Assembly: GCA_027484685.1 (NCBI GenBank)
Contig: JAIXSO010000031.1
Span: forward strand, 1-64,000
Length of the DNA: 64,000 nucleotides
Source: Bacteroidota bacterium
GTDB lineage: Bacteria > Bacteroidota > Bacteroidia > UKL13-3
Direction of reading: 5' to 3'
Part shown: one piece after another, positions 27,534 to 34,784 of the stretch
How the letters are laid out: each line of letters starts with the position of its first letter
Numbering within the stretch: position 1 is the stretch's first letter
Position numbers and translations under genes: made by a program
Notes under the pieces: generated by a model
Database searches by the model: none
What the model saw: the letters and a program-made list of their open reading frames with translations, nothing else
Told to the model about the DNA's origin: nothing

Positions 27534-27738
27534 ATGAGGCGCAAAATAAGTAATACCAACAAGATATTAGAACGGTGTGGTAAAATTGTGTACAGCGAGT
27601 TTTCATTTATCAAATAAATGGTAAATCAAAGTGGAAATTACTTTTATTTATTTCACCTAAGAATTTTAACTCTTACCAACTTTATTAACTCATGAACCCA
27701 ATCACTTATCAACTTTATTAACTACTAACTTTATCCAC

Positions 27739-28386
27739 CTAACTCAAAGTAAAAAACTCAGTTTTTTCGGTAGTATGAGAGCGTAAAATACCTGCACTCA
27801 CTAAGTTAATCAACATTTTTTGAGCTCGCCAACGGCCTATATTGAGCAATTTTGATACTTCCTTTAAAGTAATTTTATTATTGGTATTTAAATATTGTAA
27901 CAAACCTTGCTCGTGCTTACTATAGGCTATAAAAGTATTGGTATTATTGGTTTGTCGTTTTAAAACATCTAATACAATTTTACTAGCCAATAAAGTTTTA
28001 TCAGCTACGCGAATGTGAGCCCACCATTTTCCATCTTCATCTTTGGCATAATAAGGCTTGTCGTTTCCTTCAGGAATAACACATTCAATAACAGTTTTAC
28101 CGCCTATCTCCCACTCTATTAGCTGTATTTTTATTTCGGGTTTGCAGTAAAAACTAGCCGCCAAATCAAGCATGTATTTTTCATCTTCGCTTTTTACTCC
28201 AGAAATGGTTTTATTATCATTAACTCCAACTAATAAAGTTCCGCCTTTGTGGTTAGCAAAAGCTGCCATGGTTTTAGCTATTTTATTGGCCGAAGAAATG
28301 GTTTTTTTAAAATCCAATTGCTCTCCCTCGCCCTTACTTATTAGCTGCATTACATGCGGAAACGATATGTTTTTATGAAAACTCAA
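27739..28386 (-). CDS. AlbA_2 (Schlafen-like) domain protein with C-terminal winged helix
   Basis: A 215-residue cytosolic protein. Residues about 10-135 form an AlbA_2 (former AAA_4) domain: GEGEQLDFKKTIS, AFANHKGGTLLVGVNDNKTISGV, and a YYAKDEDGKWWAHIRV strand. Residues 150-215 look like a winged helix-turn-helix (ITLKEVSKLLNIGRWRAQKML). The combination suggests a nucleic-acid-binding regulator, but targets are unknown. The gene is divergent from the small plus-strand gene at 28601 and alone on its strand; ribD lies 205 bases downstream. Confidence 0.82.
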   Translation of the reverse strand: MSFHKNISFPHVMQLISKGEGEQLDFKKTISSANKIAKTMAAFANHKGGTLLVGVNDNKTISGVKSEDEKYMLDLAASFYCKPEIKIQLIEWEIGGKTVIECVIPEGNDKPYYAKDEDGKWWAHIRVADKTLLASKIVLDVLKRQTNNTNTFIAYSKHEQGLLQYLNTNNKITLKEVSKLLNIGRWRAQKMLINLVSAGILRSHTTEKTEFFTLS

Positions 28387-28600
28387 GACGAAAATTTTAC
28401 TTAACTAATACCTTTATTCAAGTATAATTTAAAACATTATGCAAACAAATAAGTTTTAATGAAAAATGAGCTATTTAAAATTTAAATATTTGATTTATTT
28501 ACTAATAAAATATTTGTATTAAAAATTAGCAATTAAATTAGTAAATATCATTTCAAACTCTACATTTGACATAACAATATAAAAAACCATTCAATCAATT

Positions 28601-28885
28601 ATGGATACTTCATTTGAAATTATTGAAAAAGAAGCAATCGAGGCACTAAAATTTCCGCACGAAGAAGTTTTAAAAGATGCTGAGAAAATTAAAGAAAGAA
28701 CCGATAACTTAAACAAAGCACTTTCGTTGGGAAATTTAGAGCATTTTAAAATAAAAATATATTTTGAAGACAATACCAAAAAGCGCATGGTTGATACCAC
28801 TGTTTGGGGCTTAACAGAAGAAAGAGTTATTTTAAAACAAGGAGTAGTAATTCCAATAAAAAGAATTCATAAATTAGAATTATAA
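28601..28885 (+). CDS. Small conserved-looking cytosolic protein of unknown function
   Basis: A 94-residue protein with an acidic alpha-helical N-terminal half (about 1-45) and a beta-strand C-terminal half (HFKIKIYFEDNTKKRMVDTTVWG, EERVILKQGVVIPIKRIHKLEL). No family name recognised. It is followed within 7 bases by a strong terminator and has a 214-base divergent upstream region, so it is a monocistronic gene with its own signals, which supports it being real. Confidence 0.75.
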   Translation: MDTSFEIIEKEAIEALKFPHEEVLKDAEKIKERTDNLNKALSLGNLEHFKIKIYFEDNTKKRMVDTTVWGLTEERVILKQGVVIPIKRIHKLEL

Positions 28886-28891
28886 AACAGT

Positions 28892-28931
28892 AAAAGGAGG
28901 TTGAAGTATTAATATTTCAACCTCCTTTTTT
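28892..28931 (+). terminator. Rho-independent terminator
   Basis: A 13-bp perfect stem (28893-28905 with 28916-28928), 10-base loop, and a T-run, 7 bases after the stop codon of the 94-residue protein. Confidence 0.92.
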
Positions 28932-29033
28932 ATGGTTTAAGTAACTAGTTTTCAAATAGAATTTTTTTTTGAATCTAAAATGAAAATAGAGTTTGCAACT
29001 CGATATTACTATATTTATTTTTAAAACTAATGT

Positions 29034-29117
29034 TTTTAACAACCCGTGTCAGAGACACTTCATTTCATTGTAAATCCATAGAGCGCTTCGCTAACTCTAA
29101 GGATAGTGGGTTGCTAA
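29034..29117. other. Branched inverted-repeat element (three-way junction fold), possible structured RNA or palindromic repeat
   Basis: An outer 11-bp stem with one mismatch (around CAACCC at 29040-29045 with GGGTTG at 29108-29113, extended by TTTA/TAAA) encloses two hairpins: GTGTC-AGA-GACAC (29046-29058), and TCCATAGAG with CTCTAAGGA (29075-29083 with 29095-29103, one mismatch). It lies between two convergent genes, after an independent terminator, and is more GC-rich than its surroundings. The strand cannot be decided because both read-outs fold. Confidence 0.55.
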
Positions 29118-29144
29118 ATTCTTTTGTGAAAAATAATTACTAAT

Positions 29145-29477
29145 TCACAAAACCAACTCCACATTTGGATCCCAAAAGTGTTTATCAAAATTTTGAATTT
29201 GGTTATTTTCAATTGTAAAACCTTCGGCTTCTAACAATTCTTGCATGGTGTTTCCGCCAAAATGGTGTTTACCAGTTAGTAAACCATTTCTATTTACCAC
29301 TCTATGAGCTGGAATTGGTGGAATTACTTGGTGGCTTGCATTCATGGCATAACCTACCATGCGGCTACTTTTGGCGCTACCTAAATATTTAGCAATTGCT
29401 CCATAACTTGTTGCTTTTCCGTAGGGAATTTGCCTAACTACATCAAACACATTTTGAAAAAAAGTGTATTTATCCAT
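29145..29477 (-). CDS. Alkyltransferase-like protein (ATL, MGMT fold without catalytic cysteine)
   Basis: A 110-residue DNA-binding protein with the MGMT C-terminal fold: IPYGKATSYGAIAKYLG, SSRMVGYAMN with the arginine finger Arg39, and IPAHRVVNRNG where the alkyl-accepting Cys of PCHRV is Ala57. ATL proteins bind O6-alkylguanine and hand the lesion to nucleotide excision repair instead of repairing it directly. Length and motif fit ATL rather than Ogt/Ada. It is the second gene of a pair, starting 9 bases after the ureohydrolase-like gene. Confidence 0.88.
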   Translation of the reverse strand: MDKYTFFQNVFDVVRQIPYGKATSYGAIAKYLGSAKSSRMVGYAMNASHQVIPPIPAHRVVNRNGLLTGKHHFGGNTMQELLEAEGFTIENNQIQNFDKHFWDPNVELVL

Positions 29478-29486
29478 TCAAAAAAA

Positions 29487-30641
29487 TTATATCAATTTTT
29501 GGAAAGCCTTAATCCATCTATCAGGAATTTCATCGGCTAAAGCAGTTTGGTAATCGCTGTAATTGCAAGGCACCATAAACGAACCTTTGTTATTGCTTCT
29601 ATCCTTTGGATATGGCACTTCCATCCACCACCTATCGCTCAACAAGTTTTTGTAAAAAGTAATATCGTAAGTTCCTTGAATGCTGGTATAATAAACCATG
29701 TAATCGTTACTTTCTTTGGTTGGATATTCAGTTTTTCTGCTACCTAATCCATCCATAAAATACCATAACATTTGTGCCACTAGCTGACTGGTTAAGTTAT
29801 TTAAATCGTTTTTAGGATTTACATTATAAATGCCAAAACTTTTTAAGTCGTTGCTCATACCAGCATATCGCGCTATTTGGCAAGCCTCTTCGCCCAAAAA
29901 TCCGTTAGCCGAAGGTGTATTTTGCCCATGTGCATCTGCTGCTTTTATAGCCGACATATTAAAAGCCATCATATCTGCATTGCGGCAAAAAGGTTCAATG
30001 TCTTTTATTTTATTTCTAAAAATTCCTAAACGCAGCATATCAAAATTCATGCGTTCAAAAGCATCATAACTTTCTGGCTCTACAAAATAACTTTGATGCC
30101 CAATGTGGGCCACGTTGAATAAATAATTTTTAGGATGCGCAATTATTCGGCTTAAATAACCTGAATTTAACTCATTATCATCATCAAATTTTAAAGCCAC
30201 CCTAGCATCGGTCAAAAGTACATTCATATTAAAATGGGTACTTTCGTAAGCAGCGTATTGTTGGTAAATAAAATCTTCGCTTGCGCCAATTACCAAACAC
30301 AACACTTTTTGTTTTAAAAGCGCTTCAATGGTTTGCCTTACCGCAAAATAAGTATCGTTAATGGTATTTCCGGCTTCAATGTTTCCTAAATCAACCAAAC
30401 GCACATCGGCCCTATGTTTAATTAATTGGTAAAATTCTTTTCTAATTTGATTAGCAGCCAAAGCCGAACCTTCAAATTGAGGATTTAACCTATCATCGCA
30501 AACGCCCAAAATAGCTATTTGAAATTGGCTTAAATTTTCGAAATTATAAGTAAATGAAGTATGATTATAAATGCTTTTAGTGCTGCAATTAGCTGCTAAA
30601 AACTGAACTATTTCAGAAGGGATTGGTTTTAAAAATTCCAT
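29487..30641 (-). CDS. Arginase/formimidoylglutamase-fold protein lacking the metal ligands (predicted pseudoenzyme)
   Basis: A 384-residue protein of the ureohydrolase superfamily by overall layout: VIGASEDF (118-124) in place of GGDHS, LLTDARVAL (142-150) in place of DAHxD, and MAFNMSAIKAADA (225-237) in place of SxDxDxxDP. Only Asp145 of the usual six manganese ligands is kept; the His of GGDH is Glu/Asp-shifted, His147 is Arg, and the DxD pair is Asn228/Ser230. Hydrolysis of a guanidino or formimidoyl group is therefore unlikely. It heads an operon with the ATL gene and may have a structural or binding role, but that is inference. Confidence 0.72.
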   Translation of the reverse strand: MEFLKPIPSEIVQFLAANCSTKSIYNHTSFTYNFENLSQFQIAILGVCDDRLNPQFEGSALAANQIRKEFYQLIKHRADVRLVDLGNIEAGNTINDTYFAVRQTIEALLKQKVLCLVIGASEDFIYQQYAAYESTHFNMNVLLTDARVALKFDDDNELNSGYLSRIIAHPKNYLFNVAHIGHQSYFVEPESYDAFERMNFDMLRLGIFRNKIKDIEPFCRNADMMAFNMSAIKAADAHGQNTPSANGFLGEEACQIARYAGMSNDLKSFGIYNVNPKNDLNNLTSQLVAQMLWYFMDGLGSRKTEYPTKESNDYMVYYTSIQGTYDITFYKNLLSDRWWMEVPYPKDRSNNKGSFMVPCNYSDYQTALADEIPDRWIKAFQKLI

Positions 30642-30754
30642 GGTTTTATTTTTAAGAACTACATTTTATTTTAAATAAAAGTTTATTTAATGGTAGCTAT
30701 TTGCTTCAAAACTCATTAATTTGTTGGCATATAAAATAAACATATCCACAAACA

Positions 30755-31783
30755 GTGATTTTAGTAACCGGTTCAACAGGATTTTTAGGTGCTCATATAG
30801 CTTGTTATTTGCTACAGCATCAAAAAAAAATAAAGCTAATAAAGCGTAAATCAGCTAGTTTGGCTGAGTTTGAAAAAATATTTAATTACTATTTCAAGCA
30901 TTTTAGTACTGATGCAAAAAACGCATTGTTCCAATCAATTAATTGGGCAGAAGCCGACATTTTAGATATTCCGCAACTTGAAGAAGCTTTTTCTGGAGTT
31001 ACAGAAATATATCATTGCGCTGCTATGGTAAGTTTTGCAGCAGCCGACAAAGAAAAAATGGATAAAACCAATGTAGAAGGCACAGCCAATATGGTAAACC
31101 TTGCATTGCAAAATAAAGTTGAAAAGTTTTGTTTTATAAGTTCCATAGCCGCGATTGGCCGAAGTATAAGTGGAGCTACCATTGATGAAAACTGCAAATG
31201 GGAAAACAGCAATTTAAACAGCAATTATGCCATCAGTAAATACAAAGCCGAAATGGAAGTATGGCGTGCTAAGGAAGAAGGGCTAAATGTTTGTGTAGTA
31301 AATCCTGGCGTAATTTTAGGTTATGGCGATTTTACCAAAGGCTCAATTGTATTGTTTAATTCTGTTTATAAAGGAATGCCATTTTACACCACTGGCGTTA
31401 ATGGTTATATTGATGTGCAAGATATTACCAAGGTTTGTTATCAATTAATGGAACAAAATATTTTTGGACAACGTTATATTTTGGTGAGCGAAAGTGTTAG
31501 TATTAGGCACTTATTTTTCACTATGGCTAAATACTTACAAGTGAAACCTGCTAAATTTAAAATCACCCCATTTTTAAGCGAAATAGCTTGGCGAGTATTT
31601 GCCATAGTACGTTTTTTAAAACTATCTAACTTCAGTTTAACTAAAGAAACTGCTAGGGCTTCGCAAAAGGAGTATTATTACAACAATAGTAAAATCATAC
31701 AAACGCTTCAATTTCAGTTTAAGCCTGTGGAGCAAACAGTGAAAGAAGTTTGTACACAATTTTTAATTGATTTAGAACCATAA
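30755..31783 (+). CDS. Extended SDR, NAD-dependent epimerase/dehydratase family
   Basis: A 342-residue nucleotide-sugar or sterol-type SDR. TGSTGFLG (5-12) is the cofactor loop, followed by the acidic stretch AEADILD, the CAAMVSF strand, FISSIAAIG with the active serines, and NYAISKYKAE with the catalytic Tyr/Lys. The C-terminal third is variable and does not reveal the substrate. The start is GTG; no ATG exists between it and the upstream in-frame stop at 30737-30739. It is divergent from the ureohydrolase-fold gene by 113 bases. Confidence 0.85.
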   Translation: MILVTGSTGFLGAHIACYLLQHQKKIKLIKRKSASLAEFEKIFNYYFKHFSTDAKNALFQSINWAEADILDIPQLEEAFSGVTEIYHCAAMVSFAAADKEKMDKTNVEGTANMVNLALQNKVEKFCFISSIAAIGRSISGATIDENCKWENSNLNSNYAISKYKAEMEVWRAKEEGLNVCVVNPGVILGYGDFTKGSIVLFNSVYKGMPFYTTGVNGYIDVQDITKVCYQLMEQNIFGQRYILVSESVSIRHLFFTMAKYLQVKPAKFKITPFLSEIAWRVFAIVRFLKLSNFSLTKETARASQKEYYYNNSKIIQTLQFQFKPVEQTVKEVCTQFLIDLEP

Positions 31784-31807
31784 AAACTTAGTATTTTTTG
31801 TTTTTGT

Positions 31808-31862
31808 ACCACATAGAACATAGAAACAAAGTTTATAACTATGTTTCTATGTTCTATGTGGT
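31808..31862. repeat. Perfect 21-bp inverted repeat, copy 1 of a dispersed palindromic element
   Basis: Arms 31808-31828 and 31842-31862 are exact reverse complements (arm starts ACCACATAGAACATAG) around a 13-base spacer. The same sequence recurs at 46.2 kb. It lies 25 bases past the SDR stop and before the GH57 terminator. Confidence 0.9.
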
Positions 31863-31915
31863 TTAGTATTCTGCCAAAGTTGAATATATACAATTTTCTT
31901 AGATGATATAACACA

Positions 31916-31948
31916 AAGAGGCTGCCTTTTTTAAGGACAGCCTCTTTA
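31916..31948 (-). terminator. Terminator of the GH57 gene
   Basis: AAAGAGGCTG (31916-31925) pairs with CAGCCTCTTT (31939-31948). The hairpin begins 4 bases after the GH57 stop codon on the minus strand. The following T-run is short, so efficiency is uncertain. Confidence 0.7.
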
Positions 31949-31951
31949 CAT

Positions 31952-33154
31952 TTACTTAGTTTTTTTAGCTTCAAACTTATCAAGCTCCATTAAAAAATCG
32001 CTATACGAATTCATAAAATAAATATAAGCATCGTAAGGACTTTCATAAGGACTAAAATATTTATGAACATCGCCATCGCTCCAAAACTTGGTACACATAT
32101 AGTAAAAATGATCGCTGGTTAGCATTTTTTGCCAAGTATCTATAATGGCTTTATCGGCAGTAGCATAAACTCTTTTTTCTATTGAATAAATTTTTGCTAT
32201 GCTTTCATCTTGCATTGGGTTTCCAAGCCAAGCTGATAAATCGCGTTCCATATCGGCCCAACTGGTTAAATCATGCGCATCATACTCATCTCTAACTGGG
32301 TAAGCCGCCACTGTTTCCGAAGGTGTTTTAAAAGTAAAATCTTTGTGTTTTAAAATATACTCAGGCATGTGCCACATAAAATCAAAAATACCAGTTTCGG
32401 CCCATTGGTGTTCGCCAAAAGTTTCGTAATCCATAAACAAGTTAATGGTTTCGCCATGCCCTGCAACAGCATGACACCAACTAGCAAATTTATCGGCTGT
32501 TAAAGGCCAACTTTCCCAGCCTCGGTTACTAAATCTAAAAGCTATATCATCGCTAAGTTGATAATTTTTAAGCAACGATTTTATTTTGGTAACATTTGGC
32601 GCTTTGTACAAATAGTTAGGTGTTCTACCTTTTAAAAGTCTATCAACTCCTTCGCAAATAATGCCTTCGTAACCTAAATCTTCAATGAATTTGGCTAATT
32701 CATTATTATACTGCAATTCAGTATTCCTAAATACTTTAGGCGTATAATTAAAATGCTTTTTTAGCAATGCTTTGTGTTTTTCAACTTGCTTTACAAACTC
32801 ATCTTTACTAAAAATATAAGCCAACGAGTGGTAATAAGTTTCGCTAATAAACTCCACACAGCCTGTAGCTGCAAGATCTTTAAAACTTTGCAATACATCA
32901 GGTCGCCAAGTTTCAAATTGCTCCAAAGCCACACCACTAATGGCATAACTAATTTTAAATTCGCCTTTGTGCTTTTTTATTAAATCAAGCATTAATTTAT
33001 TAGTAGGCAAATAGCAGCGTTCGCTTACCTTATCTAACACTTGTCTGTTTTTTTCATCATCGTAATAATGATGGTTATTGCCAATATCAAAGAAAGTATA
33101 TTCTTTTAAACGATATGGCTGATGTACTTGAAAATAAAAACAAATTGATGGCAT
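31952..33154 (-). CDS. Glycoside hydrolase family 57 (alpha-amylase/glucanotransferase type)
   Basis: A 400-residue cytosolic enzyme (no signal peptide) acting on alpha-1,4-glucan. GH57 marks in order: VHQPYR with His11, EFISETYYHS (101-110), FRNTELQYN with the probable nucleophile Glu146, and FMDYETFGEHQ with the probable acid/base Asp242. Whether it hydrolyses or transfers glucan cannot be told from sequence. It lies downstream of a GT-B glycosyltransferase on the same strand and near a divergent GH31 gene, which points to intracellular glycogen or maltodextrin turnover. Confidence 0.92.
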   Translation of the reverse strand: MPSICFYFQVHQPYRLKEYTFFDIGNNHHYYDDEKNRQVLDKVSERCYLPTNKLMLDLIKKHKGEFKISYAISGVALEQFETWRPDVLQSFKDLAATGCVEFISETYYHSLAYIFSKDEFVKQVEKHKALLKKHFNYTPKVFRNTELQYNNELAKFIEDLGYEGIICEGVDRLLKGRTPNYLYKAPNVTKIKSLLKNYQLSDDIAFRFSNRGWESWPLTADKFASWCHAVAGHGETINLFMDYETFGEHQWAETGIFDFMWHMPEYILKHKDFTFKTPSETVAAYPVRDEYDAHDLTSWADMERDLSAWLGNPMQDESIAKIYSIEKRVYATADKAIIDTWQKMLTSDHFYYMCTKFWSDGDVHKYFSPYESPYDAYIYFMNSYSDFLMELDKFEAKKTK

Positions 33155-33232
33155 AGGAGTATATTTTTGATTTATGATTGGTGAAATTGTTTAATTGTTG
33201 TATTGCTGAATTGTTGTATGGTTGAATTGCTA

Positions 33233-33304
33233 CTCTATTAACTCTATTAACTCTATTAACTCTATTAACTCTATTAACTTTATTAACTTTATTAACTTTA
33301 TTAA
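33233..33304. repeat. Eight tandem 9-bp units between GH57 and glycosyltransferase genes
   Basis: Five CTCTATTAA units followed by three CTTTATTAA units, without interruption. A ninth CTCTATTAA at 33313-33321 contains the stop codon of the glycosyltransferase. A further AT-rich stretch with repeated ATTGTTG words lies just before (33188-33229). Confidence 0.95.
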
Positions 33305-33317
33305 CAAACCAACTCTA

Positions 33318-34598
33318 TTAACTCATAACAGACTCATACACTTCCATTACTTTTAAGGCTGTATTTTCCCAAGTGATGTGTTTCAGGTCTTCGTTTGCTT
33401 TATCTACCATTTCGGTACTTAATCCTTTGTAATCAAGCGAAGCTATCATGTATTGAGCCAATTTATGCGTATCCCAAAAGTCTATTTTTAAAGCACTGCT
33501 TAGCACCTCTCCTGCTCCACTTGTTTTACTCATAATTACAGGTAATCCATATTGAACAGCCTCTACCGCGCTAAGGCCAAAAGGCTCGCTCATACTTGGC
33601 ATACAATACACATCGCTTATGGCTAATAATTCATTTAACTTTTGTTTATTTAAAAAACCAGTAAAGTAAAATTTATCACCTAAACCAAATGAAGCAATTT
33701 TTTCAATCAATGGTTTGTGTAAATCGCCACTGCCAGCCATTACAAATTTTACATTTTTATGGTGTTGTAATACAATGCGAGCAGCCTCAACAAAAAACTC
33801 AGGGCCTTTTTGCATGGTTATTCGTCCAAAGAAAATAATTAATTTATCCTTATGCGGACTATCTTTTACAGTATGTTTTACCGTTTCAACGCCATTATGA
33901 ATGGCTGTAATTTTATATTCAGGTATGCCATAATGCTTATTGCAAATACTGCCAGTGTAATGACTTACAGGAATAACTTTATCAGCCAATTGCATGGCAC
34001 GTTTTTCCAAGTCGTAAACCCAATTTCTGCTATCGGCACCCGAGCGATCATATTCTGTTGAATGCACATGCAAAACCATTGGTTTACCTGTGAGCATTTT
34101 TAATTCAATGGCAGGTAAAAAAGTCATCCAATCGTGTGCATGAATTACATCAAACTCTTGGGTAAGTGCATATTGAACCGAAATACGCGAAAACTCAATG
34201 GCTTTTTTTATTACATCACCAGCATATAACGCATCTATTTCAAAAGGTTCAATATTATTGTTATAAACTTCGTAAAATTTTTGGTTAATTGATTCGTGGT
34301 TATCAATTTTAGCATACGGATTTACACCAGCGTTAACCTGATGTGAGTTTAAACCATGGTCTCCATGTTTGCTTCTCTTACTAAAAATTTCGCGCAATTG
34401 TTCTCTGCTGAAAGCATTTAACCCTATCAATTCAATATTAGGAATTTTAAAATCGGGAACACTTTTGGGAATAATCATTTTTACATCAGCCAAAGGCGAA
34501 AGCGCCTTGCATAATCCTAAGCAGGCTACACCCAAGCCGCCACTAATTACTGGGGGAAACTCCCAGCCAAACATCAATACTTTAGGTCGTTTTTGCAT
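33318..34598 (-). CDS. GT-B glycosyltransferase, GT4/starch-synthase-like
   Basis: A 426-residue cytosolic glycosyltransferase. The N-terminal lobe opens MFGWEFPPVISGGLGVACLGL, the glycogen/starch-synthase-like K/GGLG donor-contact motif, and includes IHAHDWMT. The C-terminal lobe starts around IIFFGRITMQKG and contains SEPFGLSAVEA (the EX7E motif of retaining GT4/GT5 enzymes). It most likely transfers glucose or another hexose to an alpha-glucan, given the GH57 gene 163 bases downstream and GH31 gene divergent upstream, but the acceptor is inferred from context only. Confidence 0.88.
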   Translation of the reverse strand: MQKRPKVLMFGWEFPPVISGGLGVACLGLCKALSPLADVKMIIPKSVPDFKIPNIELIGLNAFSREQLREIFSKRSKHGDHGLNSHQVNAGVNPYAKIDNHESINQKFYEVYNNNIEPFEIDALYAGDVIKKAIEFSRISVQYALTQEFDVIHAHDWMTFLPAIELKMLTGKPMVLHVHSTEYDRSGADSRNWVYDLEKRAMQLADKVIPVSHYTGSICNKHYGIPEYKITAIHNGVETVKHTVKDSPHKDKLIIFFGRITMQKGPEFFVEAARIVLQHHKNVKFVMAGSGDLHKPLIEKIASFGLGDKFYFTGFLNKQKLNELLAISDVYCMPSMSEPFGLSAVEAVQYGLPVIMSKTSGAGEVLSSALKIDFWDTHKLAQYMIASLDYKGLSTEMVDKANEDLKHITWENTALKVMEVYESVMS

Positions 34599-34784
34599 GT
34601 AAATTAATTAATTCAATATTTTAAAATTCTACTTAGCAATATATTTAATTATGTTTCAAACAACAAAATGTTTTGATATTATTTTTAAATTAAACAACTG
34701 ATTATTAAATCTTGATAACTTTTTTAGTTATTTTTTCAATTATTTATTTTATTGTGTTGTTTTTAAAATACTACATTCAAACCA

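Noticed and set aside
27534-27738. FMN riboswitch upstream of ribD
   Set aside because: ribD is transcribed from 27533 downward, and the upstream gap shows only low-complexity CAACTTTATTAACT-type words, not the conserved RFN element blocks.
33188-33304. CRISPR-like array
   Set aside because: The 9-bp units are directly adjacent with no unique spacers, and no cas gene is present anywhere in the window.
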